64,000 nucleotides of DNA from Lustribacter sp965277075 (lineage in GTDB: Bacteria > Vulcanimicrobiota > Vulcanimicrobiia > Vulcanimicrobiales > Vulcanimicrobiaceae), in contig OZ255707.1 in assembly GCA_965277075.1 (NCBI GenBank), positions 2,170,001 through 2,234,000 on the forward strand. The letters are read 5' to 3'. Below, piece after piece: positions 51,037 through 58,949 of the stretch (position 1 is the stretch's first letter; each line of letters opens with the position of its first letter). The notes beneath the pieces are model-generated. The model made no database searches and was not told the DNA's origin. It worked only from the letters and a program-made list of their open reading frames with translations. The position numbers and the translations under genes are program-made.

Positions 51037-51848
51037 TATGCGAGCGCCGACTCGGCGTACGCGCGTTCGGCCTCTTCCGCCAACAGCGCGAGTAACGTGC
51101 GCTTGAGCTCCATGAATCCGGCGCTCGTCACGACGTCTTGCGCACGCGGCCGCGGCAGCGCAACGTCGATCGTCGCCTTGATCCGTCCCGGCCGCGCAGA
51201 AAACACGTGAATCTCGTCGGAGAGGTAGATCGCTTCATCGATGTCGTGCGTCACAAACAGAATCGTTTTCTGCAAATCGCTCCAGACGCCCAAGAGCCAA
51301 CTCTGCATGAGCATACGCGTCTGCGCGTCGAGCGCGCCGAACGGTTCGTCGAGCAGAATGACGTCGCGGTCGTAGAGCATCGTCCGCAGCAGACTCGCAC
51401 GCTGACGCATGCCGCCGGAGAGTTCGTGCGGGTAGTGTTGTTCGAAGCCGGCGAGCCCGTAGCGTTCGATCAGCGGCATCGCGCGCGCAACGGCACGCGC
51501 CTTCGGAACGTCGCGCACTTCCATTCCGAGAATGATGTTGTCGAGAATCGTCCGCCACGGCAACAAGAGTCCCTTTTGAAGCATGTAGCCGACGTAACCC
51601 GGACGACCGATGATGCTTGCACCGTCGGCGAGCACGTCGCCCGTGCTGGGTTTCGCGAGCCCCGCGATCACGTTGAAGAGCGTCGACTTCCCGCAGCCGC
51701 TCGGGCCGATGATGCTCACGAAGCGTCCGCGCTGCACCGCCATCGACGTCGCATCGAGCGCGTGGACGGCCGTGCCGTTGCGCCGGAACATCTTCGAGAT
51801 GGAACGGACCTCGAGCTTCGGCTCCCCATCGTCTTGCATCACCGTCAT
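51036..51848 (-). CDS. ABC transporter ATP-binding protein (SsuB/TauB type)
   Basis: A 270-aa ATPase. Walker A is GPSGCGKSTLFNV, the Q-loop is in MLQKGLLLPWRTILDN, the signature is ELSGGMRQRASLLR, Walker B is VILLDEPFGALDAQTRM and the H-loop is FVTHDIDEAIYLSD. It powers uptake of nitrate/sulfonate/pyrimidine-like ligands. ATG 51848 has a CCGGAGG ribosome-binding site. The gene overlaps the permease start by one base. No binding-protein gene is immediately adjacent, which is unusual. Confidence 0.93.
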   Translation of the reverse strand: MTVMQDDGEPKLEVRSISKMFRRNGTAVHALDATSMAVQRGRFVSIIGPSGCGKSTLFNVIAGLAKPSTGDVLADGASIIGRPGYVGYMLQKGLLLPWRTILDNIILGMEVRDVPKARAVARAMPLIERYGLAGFEQHYPHELSGGMRQRASLLRTMLYDRDVILLDEPFGALDAQTRMLMQSWLLGVWSDLQKTILFVTHDIDEAIYLSDEIHVFSARPGRIKATIDVALPRPRAQDVVTSAGFMELKRTLLALLAEEAERAYAESALA

Positions 51849-51918
51849 CGTAGCGGGACCTCCGGCCCTCGTCGCTACACGATGAGTTAACGAAGGGCGA
51901 ATGGCCTGCGACGGTTGT

Positions 51919-51944
51919 CCACCCGCGCTCGACGCAGCGGGTGG
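51919..51944 (-). terminator. Hairpin after the phosphoesterase gene
   Basis: Perfect 8-bp arms CCACCCGC (51919-51926) and GCGGGTGG (51937-51944) enclose a 10-base loop, immediately after the phosphoesterase stop on the minus strand. No U-run follows in that direction and only TTTA follows on the plus strand, so it is a weak or factor-assisted terminator or an mRNA-stabilising hairpin. It lies between two genes transcribed in the same minus direction. Confidence 0.4.
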
Positions 51945-51945
51945 T

Positions 51946-52461
51946 TTAGACCGCGCGCGACGCGTAGAATTTCAGCGAAACGGTCGCCGTTCCGCCGTCC
52001 AACCTCAGCAAACCGTACGAAAACATGGGCATCAGCCGCTTATCGGTCGGCGAGCCGGGGTTCGCGACGATGACCGCGTCACGCTTGTCGACGAAGGGCC
52101 GGTGGCTATGGCCGTAGAGGATCACGTTGACCGGTTCATCGGCAAACGCGGCGATCGCGTTGTCGTGTGTGGTCCGCGCGCGTCCGACATCGCCGTGTAC
52201 CATGCCGATACGCACATCGTCGATCGTGACGACTTTCTTGCGTCCGTAGCGCTTCCAAATTTTCTCGGGATCGTTATTGCCCGCGACCGCATCGAGCGGC
52301 GCGATCGCTTCGAACAAGCCGATCGCGATCGGGTCGGTCATGTCGCCCATGTGCAAGATGCGCGTCACATTCGCCCCGCGTAAGCCCGCTTCGAGCGCGT
52401 GCGGAAGCGCCCGCCCGAAGCGCGGCAGATGTGTGTCGGAGACGAGGCCGATCGTCGTCAC
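51946..52461 (-). CDS. Metallophosphoesterase, YfcE/MJ0936 family
   Basis: A 171-aa calcineurin-like phosphodiesterase. Metal-binding motifs in order are LVSDTHLPRFG, HMGDMTD, AGNNDPEKIW, GMVHGDVG and LYGHSHRPF, all intact. Small family members hydrolyse phosphodiesters such as bis-pNPP; the physiological substrate is unknown. The GTG start at 52461 overlaps the stop of the 68-aa gene as GTGA, and both appear to be controlled by the attenuator upstream. Confidence 0.9.
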   Translation of the reverse strand: MTTIGLVSDTHLPRFGRALPHALEAGLRGANVTRILHMGDMTDPIAIGLFEAIAPLDAVAGNNDPEKIWKRYGRKKVVTIDDVRIGMVHGDVGRARTTHDNAIAAFADEPVNVILYGHSHRPFVDKRDAVIVANPGSPTDKRLMPMFSYGLLRLDGGTATVSLKFYASRAV

Positions 52462-52664
52462 GACGCCGAGGTTTCCACGACGGCGCCCCCCGAAACGCGG
52501 TCATCGAGCGCAACGCCGAGGCGAAAGAGCCGGTCGCCCGAGGCGCGCAACGCGCGTGCAATCAACGGGCGAATGACCGGAATCGCGATCGGACCACGCG
52601 CGAATTCGGCGCGCAAGCGTTGACGGCGCTCGCGGCCCAATTCCGCAAGCATGTGGTGGTTCAT
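52458..52664 (-). CDS. Small basic protein of unknown function
   Basis: A 68-aa Arg-rich protein (MLAELGRERRQRLRAEFARG; IRPLIARALRASGDRLFRLG) lying immediately behind the attenuator terminator. ATG 52664 is five bases after the U-run and has no good Shine-Dalgarno sequence; ATG 52652 is an alternative. It is coupled by GTGA to the phosphoesterase gene. No family is recognised, but the leader context supports its being expressed. Confidence 0.6.
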   Translation of the reverse strand: MNHHMLAELGRERRQRLRAEFARGPIAIPVIRPLIARALRASGDRLFRLGVALDDRVSGGAVVETSAS

Positions 52665-52668
52665 GACA

Positions 52669-52695
52669 CAAAAAAACCTCCGGACGGCGGAGGTT
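52669..52695 (-). terminator. Intrinsic terminator of an attenuator
   Basis: On the minus strand, AACCTCCG (52695-52688) and CGGAGGTT (52682-52675) form a perfect 8-bp stem with a 5-base loop, followed by a run of T (to ~52670). It lies between the 14-codon leader ORF and the 68-aa gene. A copy of GGAGGTT inside the leader ORF (52745-52739) can pair with the 5' arm instead, giving a mutually exclusive antiterminator. Confidence 0.8.
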
Positions 52696-52726
52696 CGAAC
52701 CGATCGTCGTGCGCGCACGGCAGCGA

Positions 52727-52771
52727 CTACGAAGTGCAAACCTCCAAGTGAAAACCAGCAAAAGTGGACAT
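52727..52771 (-). CDS. Leader peptide of an attenuator
   Basis: A 14-codon ORF, MSTFAGFHLEVCTS, ends at TAG 52729-52727. It is preceded by AAAGGAG at ideal spacing from ATG 52771. Codons 9-11 (Leu-Glu-Val) contain GGAGGTT, complementary to the 5' arm of the downstream terminator. A ribosome reaching the stop would mask this segment and allow termination, whereas one stalled earlier (the Phe-4, Phe-7 and His-8 codons are candidates) would free it. This is the arrangement of classical ribosome-mediated attenuation. The sensed amino acid is uncertain. Confidence 0.65.
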   Translation of the reverse strand: MSTFAGFHLEVCTS

Positions 52772-52812
52772 CGGCTCTCCTTTCCACGGCGCGGCGCACG
52801 CGACGTTCGACA

Positions 52813-52842
52813 AAGCTAGCATGGCCGAATGTCGATTGTCAA
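52813..52842 (-). promoter_or_regulatory. Sigma70-like promoter of the attenuator transcript
   Basis: Minus strand: a perfect TTGACA (52842-52837), an 18-base spacer, then TAGCTT (52818-52813) as an extended-GC-type -10 box. It begins six bases after the stop of the upstream LOR/SDH-type gene. The predicted start near 52806 would place the leader ATG about 35 nt downstream. Confidence 0.55.
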
Positions 52843-52847
52843 ACGAT

Positions 52848-54101
52848 TTACGCACCGATCGCACGTAGCGCGAGCAGCAGTTCGCGCAAGAACGACGATG
52901 CGTCCATCACGATGCCGAGCGACTGATGCGAGCCGCGGTCGGCGAGCTTCGTCACGCTCGCCGGATTGATGTCGACGCAAATCGTTTTCGTCGTTGCCGG
53001 CAAGAGGTTGCCGACCGCGATCGAGTGCAGCAGGGTGCACACCATGAGCGCCAGGCCGATCTGCGGCACGTATTCACGCATGGCGCGTTGGCATTCAATG
53101 ACGTCCGTTATGACGTCGGGCAGCGGGCCGTCGTCGCGAATCGAGCCGCACAACACAACCGGAATCGGCTTCACGAACGCTTCGTACATGATCCCGCCGC
53201 GCAACACGCCCGCATCGATCGCATTGCGAATGCCGCCGGCAGCGCGAATCCGGTTGACGGTGCGCAAATGGTGGACGTGGCCTTCTTCGACGGGATACGC
53301 ATCGCGCAGATCGATGCCGAGCGACGTGCCGAAGAACTGCGATTCCATGTCATGGACCGCGAGTGCATTGCCGGCGTAGAGCACGGTGATCCAGCCCTCG
53401 CGGATGAGCGCGGCGAGGTCATCGGCCGCGCCGGTGTGCACGATCGCCGGGCCGCCGACGAGCAGCACGTCGCGCCCCGTATGGCGCACGGCCAGCAGTT
53501 CGCGCGCGACCTCGTTGACGATCGCAGTGCGCGGCTTCTCGCTCGACACCGTGGATGCCATGAACTCGAAGACGGCCTTTCTGCGCGCCCGTTGGGGAAC
53601 GCGCACGCGTACGCCGCCGTGGCCCACGACGACCGGGTCGCCGCGCCGGATATCGTAGCCGGCCACCGTTCGCGGCCCCCCGTCACCGACCACGATCGCG
53701 CAGTCCATCTCGGGCGCCGCGACATGCATCCAGCGCTCGCCGAGACGCACCTCGGTGGCGAAGTTCGTCGTCGCGTAAAACGCTTCGGGAAGCACGCCGT
53801 CGGCGGGTGCCGCTTCGAGCACGGCGTCGGCATCTTCCATCACGTCGGCGCCGGCATCACGCAACTTGTCGAGGACGGGCATCAGCTGCGCCGGATCGCG
53901 CGCCTCGAGGCGCAGACGCGCGTAGCTTTGCTCCTCGACGGTGGACCCGGGATCGATCTCTTCGATCACGTATGACACGTCTTCGCGTGCGTCGGTCAGC
54001 AGGCCGAGAACGTGGCTGAACGTCCCGCTGTCGATGAGATGTCCGCGCAATTCGATCCGCCGGACGTGGAGGTCGGTGCCCGATGACGAATCCGCGTGCA
54101 T
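52848..54101 (-). CDS. TIGR00300/LOR-SDH family protein (ornithine cyclodeaminase-like)
   Basis: A 417-aa protein. The N-terminal LOR/SDH-type domain begins VRRIELRGHLIDSGTFSHVL and includes DPAQLMPVLDKLRDAGADV. The C-terminal region contains VLLVGGPAIVHTGAADDLAA, ITVLYAGNALAVHDMESQFF and CVDINPASVTKLADRGSHQS. This is the conserved family found in archaea and as the C-terminal half of cyanobacterial ArgZ/AgrE, where it has NAD-linked ornithine cyclodeaminase activity (ornithine to proline). ATG 54101 shares the bases CATG with the divergent rsmI start. Confidence 0.78.
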   Translation of the reverse strand: MHADSSSGTDLHVRRIELRGHLIDSGTFSHVLGLLTDAREDVSYVIEEIDPGSTVEEQSYARLRLEARDPAQLMPVLDKLRDAGADVMEDADAVLEAAPADGVLPEAFYATTNFATEVRLGERWMHVAAPEMDCAIVVGDGGPRTVAGYDIRRGDPVVVGHGGVRVRVPQRARRKAVFEFMASTVSSEKPRTAIVNEVARELLAVRHTGRDVLLVGGPAIVHTGAADDLAALIREGWITVLYAGNALAVHDMESQFFGTSLGIDLRDAYPVEEGHVHHLRTVNRIRAAGGIRNAIDAGVLRGGIMYEAFVKPIPVVLCGSIRDDGPLPDVITDVIECQRAMREYVPQIGLALMVCTLLHSIAVGNLLPATTKTICVDINPASVTKLADRGSHQSLGIVMDASSFLRELLLALRAIGA

Positions 54102-54954
54102 GGGGCTCACGTTCGTACCGACGCCGCTGGGCAACCTCCGCGATATCACGCTGCGATCGCTCGACGCGTTGCGTGCCGCGCAACTGATCGTTGCCGAAGA
54201 CACGCGCATCGCGCGCCGGCTACTCGCGGCGCTCGACATCGGCGCGCCGCCGATCTGGACCTACCACGAGCACAACGCCGCGACCGCGACCGCCGCGATC
54301 CTCGAACGCGCGACGACCGAACGGGTCGTCGTCGTCACCGACGCCGGGCTGCCCGGCATCAGCGATCCCGGCACGGCGCTCGTCGCCGCCGCTCGCGCGG
54401 CCGGAATTGCGCTTGAGGTTCTGCCCGGTCCCACGGCGTTCGCCTGCGCAGCCGTCCTCTCCGGACTCGACGTCCGGCGGTTCGCGTTCGAGGGCTTCGC
54501 GCCGCGCACGAGCGGTGCACGCCGCCGGGCCTTCGCCGCGGCGCTCGCGCGCGGGATGCCGTCGGTCTGGTACGAGTCGCCGCACCGCATCGGCGATGCC
54601 CTCGCCGATCTGGCGGCCGTCGCACCGGCGGTGCGGACGTTCGTTTTGCGCGAGTTCACCAAGCTACATGAACAGCAACTCGCCGGACGGCCTGCGGACG
54701 TCGCGGCCGCGTTGCCCAATCCGGTGCGCGGGGAAATCGTCTTCGTGATCGACGGCGGCGCGACGGCGCCGCGTGCCGCCGGCAATGCGAACGTTGACGA
54801 GCGAATCGACGCGTTGCTGGCATCGGGTGCGTCGACGGCGTCGATTGCCAAGCAACTCGCGGCGAGCGGCGCGGGCGAGCGCAACGCGCTCTACGCGCGA
54901 GTCGGCGCGCGACGGAGCGAAGGTGCGCAATCGCCGGATGACGCAAGCGCTTGA
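54100..54954 (+). CDS. rsmI: 16S rRNA (cytidine(1402)-2'-O)-methyltransferase
   Basis: A 284-aa tetrapyrrole-methylase-fold enzyme that modifies C1402 in the ribosomal decoding centre with SAM. It begins GLTFVPTPLGNLRDITLRSL and shows AQLIVAEDTRIARRLL, VVVTDAGLPGISDPGTALVA, LEVLPGPTAF and PSVWYESPHRIGDALADLA, all diagnostic. Its ATG overlaps the divergent ATG of the LOR/SDH gene. The last four bases overlap a possible TTG start of metG. Confidence 0.94.
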   Translation: MGLTFVPTPLGNLRDITLRSLDALRAAQLIVAEDTRIARRLLAALDIGAPPIWTYHEHNAATATAAILERATTERVVVVTDAGLPGISDPGTALVAAARAAGIALEVLPGPTAFACAAVLSGLDVRRFAFEGFAPRTSGARRRAFAAALARGMPSVWYESPHRIGDALADLAAVAPAVRTFVLREFTKLHEQQLAGRPADVAAALPNPVRGEIVFVIDGGATAPRAAGNANVDERIDALLASGASTASIAKQLAASGAGERNALYARVGARRSEGAQSPDDASA

Positions 54955-56480
54955 GCGCAATGGCCGCGCCCGCGTTCTACGTCACCACCCCGATCTTCTA
55001 CATCAGCGGAACGCCGCACATCGGGCACGCCTATACGTCCATTGCGGCCGATATTCTCGCGCGCACCGCACGCGCTTGGGACGGTGATGCGCGATCGTTG
55101 ACCGGTACCGACGAACACGGACAGAAAGTCGCGCAGGCGGCGCTGATCGCGGGCACGACACCCCAAGCGTTCGTCGACGATCTCGCGCCGCGGTGGCGTG
55201 AACTCGCGCCGGCGTTCGACGCACAGTTCTCCGACTTCATCCGAACGACCGAACCGCGCCACCGCGAAGCTTGCCTCGCGCTCTTCGAGCGGATGCGCGC
55301 AAACGGCGACGTGTATCTCGGCACGTATCAGGGTTGGTACTGCACGAACGACGAGACGTTCTGGCCCGAAGCGAAGCTCGTCGACGGACGGTGTCCGAAT
55401 CCGGAATGCCGCCGGCCCGTGCAATGGCTCTCCGAAGACAACTGGTTCTTCCGGCTCTCCGCCTACACGGAGCGACTGATCGCGCACTTCACCGCTCACC
55501 CGGATTTTCTGCGGCCGCAATCGTCGTACAACGAGATGATGCGCACGCTCGAAGGGGGACTCGAAGACCTTTCGATCTCGCGCTCGACGATCGACTGGGG
55601 CATTCCGTTGCCCGGCGGCGGCGTGCTCTACGTCTGGTACGACGCGCTGATCAACTACATCAGCGCGCTCGGTTATCCGGACGAGAGCGGTCTGATGGCG
55701 CGCTATTGGCCCGGCGTGCATCTCATCGGAAAGGAGATCGCGCGCTTCCATACGCTGATTTGGCCGGCGATGCTCTGGTCGGCGGGATTGGCTGCCCCGC
55801 AACGGATCTTCGCGCACGGCTGGGTGCTCACGGACGGCGAAAAAATGTCGAAGAGCGTCGGCAACGTCATCGACCCGTTCGCGCTGACCGACGCCTTCGG
55901 TGCCGACGCCGTGCGCTATTTCCTCTTCCGCGAAGCACCGTTCGGCAGCGACTTCTCGATCTCGGTCGAAAAGTTGCGGCTACGCTACAACGCCGACCTG
56001 GGCAACGATCTCGGCAACCTGCTGCGCCGATCGTTGGCGATGCTTGAAAAATATCGCAACGGGCTCGTTCCGGCGGCGAGCGAGTCGCGGATCGGCGAGC
56101 GGTTCGCCGATATCGGAACTCAGGTTCACGATCACGTGATGGCGTTGCGTTTTCGCGAAGCGCTCGACACGATCTGGGAATTGATCACCGCGCTCAATCG
56201 AGAGATCGACGAGCGCAAGCCATGGGAGCTCTACCGTCACGAGCGAGGAGTCGAGCTCGACGCGTTGCTCTACGATCTGTGCGAAGGTCTGCGCTTCACC
56301 GCGATCTTACTCTTTCCGTTCATGCCGTCGAAAGCGACCGAGATGTGGCGCCAACTCGGTCTCGCCGATTCCCCGGACGTTCGCTGGACCGACGCCTTGC
56401 AGTGGGGTGCGCTCGCCGCGAACACGCAGACGTCGTCCGGCGACGCGCTCTTCCCGCGCATCGAATCCTCCGCAGCGTAG
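54951..56480 (+). CDS. metG: Methionyl-tRNA synthetase
   Basis: A 509-aa class I synthetase. HIGH is in SGTPHIGHAYTSIA and KMSKS in DGEKMSKSVGNVID. The zinc knuckle region CTNDETFWPEAKLVDGRCPN...C is present, as is the anticodon-binding tail (ALNREIDERKPWELY). It lacks the C-terminal dimerisation domain (tRNA-binding EMAP-like) found in longer enzymes. TTG 54951 overlaps the rsmI stop (TTGA); ATG 54960 is a good alternative. It is in a cluster with rsmI and tatD, a common bacterial grouping. Confidence 0.96.
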   Translation: MSAMAAPAFYVTTPIFYISGTPHIGHAYTSIAADILARTARAWDGDARSLTGTDEHGQKVAQAALIAGTTPQAFVDDLAPRWRELAPAFDAQFSDFIRTTEPRHREACLALFERMRANGDVYLGTYQGWYCTNDETFWPEAKLVDGRCPNPECRRPVQWLSEDNWFFRLSAYTERLIAHFTAHPDFLRPQSSYNEMMRTLEGGLEDLSISRSTIDWGIPLPGGGVLYVWYDALINYISALGYPDESGLMARYWPGVHLIGKEIARFHTLIWPAMLWSAGLAAPQRIFAHGWVLTDGEKMSKSVGNVIDPFALTDAFGADAVRYFLFREAPFGSDFSISVEKLRLRYNADLGNDLGNLLRRSLAMLEKYRNGLVPAASESRIGERFADIGTQVHDHVMALRFREALDTIWELITALNREIDERKPWELYRHERGVELDALLYDLCEGLRFTAILLFPFMPSKATEMWRQLGLADSPDVRWTDALQWGALAANTQTSSGDALFPRIESSAA

Positions 56481-56499
56481 GCCGTCGAGGAACGCATCT

Positions 56500-57273
56500 T
56501 TGATCGACACGCACGCGCACGTGCACGATCCGAAGTTCGACCACGATCGCGCGGCGATGCTGGAACGCGCGCGTGCCGCAGGGATCGACCGCATCGTGAC
56601 GATCGGCTGCGATCTCGACGATACGCGCCGTGCGCTCGAGGTCGCCGCGACATTCGATCTGTATGCGACGGTCGGCATCCATCCGCACGAAGCGAAGGAT
56701 GCGCCGGCAGACATCGCGTCGGCGTTCGACGCGGTGCGCGCCGCGTCGCCGGCGCGGGTTGTCGCGGTCGGCGAAACCGGCCTCGACTACTTCTACAATC
56801 ATAGCCCGGCGGACGATCAGCAGCGCGTGTTGCGTGCGCAGATCGCCTACGGGCACGCGACGAGTCTGCCCGTCGTCTTTCACGTCCGCGATGCGTTCGA
56901 CGACTTCGTCGCCGTTTTGCGCGAGATATGGGACCGGACGTCGATGCGCGGCATCATCCACTGCTTCACCGGTGATACGGCGGAAGCGCGAACGTTCGTC
57001 GACGTGTTCGGCATGCGGCTAGGCATCGGCGGCGTCATCACGTTCAAGAGCGCACAGAAGCTGCGGGAGGCCGTTGCCGCGGTTGGCCTCGACGCGCTCG
57101 TCCTCGAAACGGATTGTCCGTTTCTCGCGCCGGTGCCGCATCGCGGTCAGCGGAACGAGCCGGCCTATATTATCGAGAGCGCGCGGACGGTTGCAGAGGT
57201 CCTCGGCCGGAGCGTGGAAGACGTAACGACCGCGACCACGATCACCGCCGACGCTTTTTTTTCGTTGAGGTAA
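56500..57273 (+). CDS. tatD: TatD family metal-dependent hydrolase
   Basis: A 257-aa TatD/YcfH-type nuclease. Motifs are MIDTHAHVHDPKFDHDRAAM, GIHPHEA, VGETGLDYFYNHSPADDQQR, VFHVRDAFDDF, GIIHCFTGDTAEA and VLETDCPFLAPVPHRGQRNE. The metal-binding His/Asp/Glu set is complete. The start appears to be TTG 56500, since no ATG or GTG fits before the conserved IDTHAH. A GAGGAA ribosome-binding site lies upstream. Confidence 0.93.
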   Translation: MIDTHAHVHDPKFDHDRAAMLERARAAGIDRIVTIGCDLDDTRRALEVAATFDLYATVGIHPHEAKDAPADIASAFDAVRAASPARVVAVGETGLDYFYNHSPADDQQRVLRAQIAYGHATSLPVVFHVRDAFDDFVAVLREIWDRTSMRGIIHCFTGDTAEARTFVDVFGMRLGIGGVITFKSAQKLREAVAAVGLDALVLETDCPFLAPVPHRGQRNEPAYIIESARTVAEVLGRSVEDVTTATTITADAFFSLR

Positions 57274-57279
57274 CCGCGA

Positions 57280-58302
57280 CTGAGACCTCTCCTCGAAACG
57301 CCGGGTTACAACCGCGATCGCGCGCTGCGCTGCTTCGTTTACGAAAACGGCAGCCCCGCTGCTCCGAAGACCCTCGACGATCTCGAAGAGATCAGCGAAA
57401 TACTTCGAACGAGCAACGTCTTCGTGTGGCTCGATCTCGCGCAGCCGACGGCCGAGGACCTCGCGCTGCTCCAAACCGAATTCGAAATACATCCGGTTGC
57501 CATCGAGGATTTATCTCTGTGGCACGAGCGTCCGAAGATCGAGTTCTTCGAGCGCTACGTTCTCGTCGTTACGCACGCGCCGAGCATCGACGCCGACGGT
57601 GCGCTCGTCACGCACGAGATCGGCATCCTCTCCGGAAGCAATTACGTGATTACGCTGCGTGCGTTTCCGGTCTACCCGCTCGACGAAATCGAAGCGCGGC
57701 GGCGCTCGTCACTCTCGACGCCGAACGATGCGACCGGGTTGCTCTACATCGTCCTCGATACGATCGTCGACGGCTTTTTCCCGATCACCGAACGCTACGA
57801 CGACCGCCTCGTGCGGCTGGAGTCGCGCTTGTTCGACACGGACACGTTCCTCGAACGCACCGAACGTGAAATCTTTCAATTCAAACGGGCGCTCACGCTG
57901 TTCCGTTCGGTCGTCGCGCCGATGCGCGACATCTTACTGCGGCTCACGCACGCCGAGGTCGCTCCGCTCAAGCCGGAACTCTCCGTGTATTTCCGCGATG
58001 TGCACGATCACGTCATCCGGGCGCTCGAGCAAATCGATACGACGCGCGACCTGGTCAACAGTACGCTCGATATTCACCTCGCGACGCAGGCGCACCGGCA
58101 AAACGAGGTTTCAAAGCAGCTGACGATCATCGCGACGATCTTTCTGCCGCTGACCTACATCACCGGATTCTTCGGGCAGAACTTCGGCTGGATGGTCAAC
58201 AAGATCGTCAGTCCGGAACTCTTCTGGTATCTCGGCGTCGGGTCGCAAGTCTTCACCGTCTTCATCCTCTTCGCGTATTTCCGCCACCGTCGCTGGTTCT
58301 AG
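57280..58302 (+). CDS. corA: CorA family divalent cation transporter
   Basis: A 340-aa CorA-like protein. It has a cytosolic alpha/beta and long-helix domain (FVWLDLAQPTAEDLALLQTE; HPVAIEDLSLWHERPKIEFF) and two C-terminal helices (IIATIFLPLTYITGFFGQNF and the helix ending FILFAYF). The usual GMN pore motif reads GQN. The first ATG/GTG/TTG in frame is GTG 57424, which would remove conserved sequence (RALRCFVYENGSPAAPKTLD). A CTG at 57280, with GAGGT about eight bases before it, gives a full-length protein and is chosen. It shares CTAG with the convergent next gene. Confidence 0.87.
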   Translation: MRPLLETPGYNRDRALRCFVYENGSPAAPKTLDDLEEISEILRTSNVFVWLDLAQPTAEDLALLQTEFEIHPVAIEDLSLWHERPKIEFFERYVLVVTHAPSIDADGALVTHEIGILSGSNYVITLRAFPVYPLDEIEARRRSSLSTPNDATGLLYIVLDTIVDGFFPITERYDDRLVRLESRLFDTDTFLERTEREIFQFKRALTLFRSVVAPMRDILLRLTHAEVAPLKPELSVYFRDVHDHVIRALEQIDTTRDLVNSTLDIHLATQAHRQNEVSKQLTIIATIFLPLTYITGFFGQNFGWMVNKIVSPELFWYLGVGSQVFTVFILFAYFRHRRWF

Positions 58303-58934
58303 GCACCCCGTTCGAGATCGCGTATTTCGATCAACGCTTCGATTTCCGGAACCGCGAGTTGATCTTTCACCCGATTGAGCCGCTTCTTGATACGAAGTAA
58401 CGCCTCGAGCGAAAGCACGTTCAAGCGCAACCCGGGAATCGTTTCGACGATGATCGTTTCCGTGAGAACCTCGCGATAGGACGGTAGATCTTCGGTCGCC
58501 GCCAACAGGTCGACTTCAAAGTCGTCGCTCGTTAGCAGCGTGAAATTCCCACCGTTACGCAACGTGCGTTCGTCGAAAACGAAGGGGAGCGGCGTCGCCG
58601 GTTTCGGCAGACGCAGCGTCGGCCCGAACGGGCGCAGGGCGGTAACGAGGCGCGCGATATTCGCTGGGCTGCGTTCGTACATGATGTCGATGTCAAACGT
58701 CAGCCGCGTGGAGCCGTGGAGAATCAACGCCGCGCCGCCGATAATGATGAATTGCACGTCGTTCTGCGCGAGTGCGGTCAGAATTGGACCGAAATTGCGC
58801 TGCGCCCGACTACCGCCGCGGTCGGAGTATTGCGGCGGGTCCATCAACGAGATGTCCACGCCGAAGTCGATCGCGGCACGGAGCTTCGACCCGGCGGGCG
58901 GATTAGCAAAGTGCTCGCGGATCGCATCGCGCAT
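58299..58934 (-). CDS. Nucleotidyltransferase-fold protein (AbiEii/DUF6036-like)
   Basis: A 211-aa protein with a minimal nucleotidyltransferase core: FIIIGGAALILHGSTRLTFD, then IDIMYERSPANIARLVTALR. GG...GS and the DxD pair (FDIDIMY) are present. The later FEVDLLAATEDLP supplies the third acidic residue. The N-terminal ~50 residues are not recognised. Relatives act as antitoxin-like or toxin nucleotidyltransferases (MNT, AbiEii) or are uncharacterised. No HEPN or AbiEi partner is adjacent. Confidence 0.7.
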   Translation of the reverse strand: MRDAIREHFANPPAGSKLRAAIDFGVDISLMDPPQYSDRGGSRAQRNFGPILTALAQNDVQFIIIGGAALILHGSTRLTFDIDIMYERSPANIARLVTALRPFGPTLRLPKPATPLPFVFDERTLRNGGNFTLLTSDDFEVDLLAATEDLPSYREVLTETIIVETIPGLRLNVLSLEALLRIKKRLNRVKDQLAVPEIEALIEIRDLERGA

Positions 58935-58949
58935 CGTCGACTCATTGTA

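Noticed and set aside
52688..52700. GAGGTTCGAAC as a tRNA T-arm
   Set aside because: No acceptor, D or anticodon arms can be built around it; the bases belong to the attenuator hairpin.
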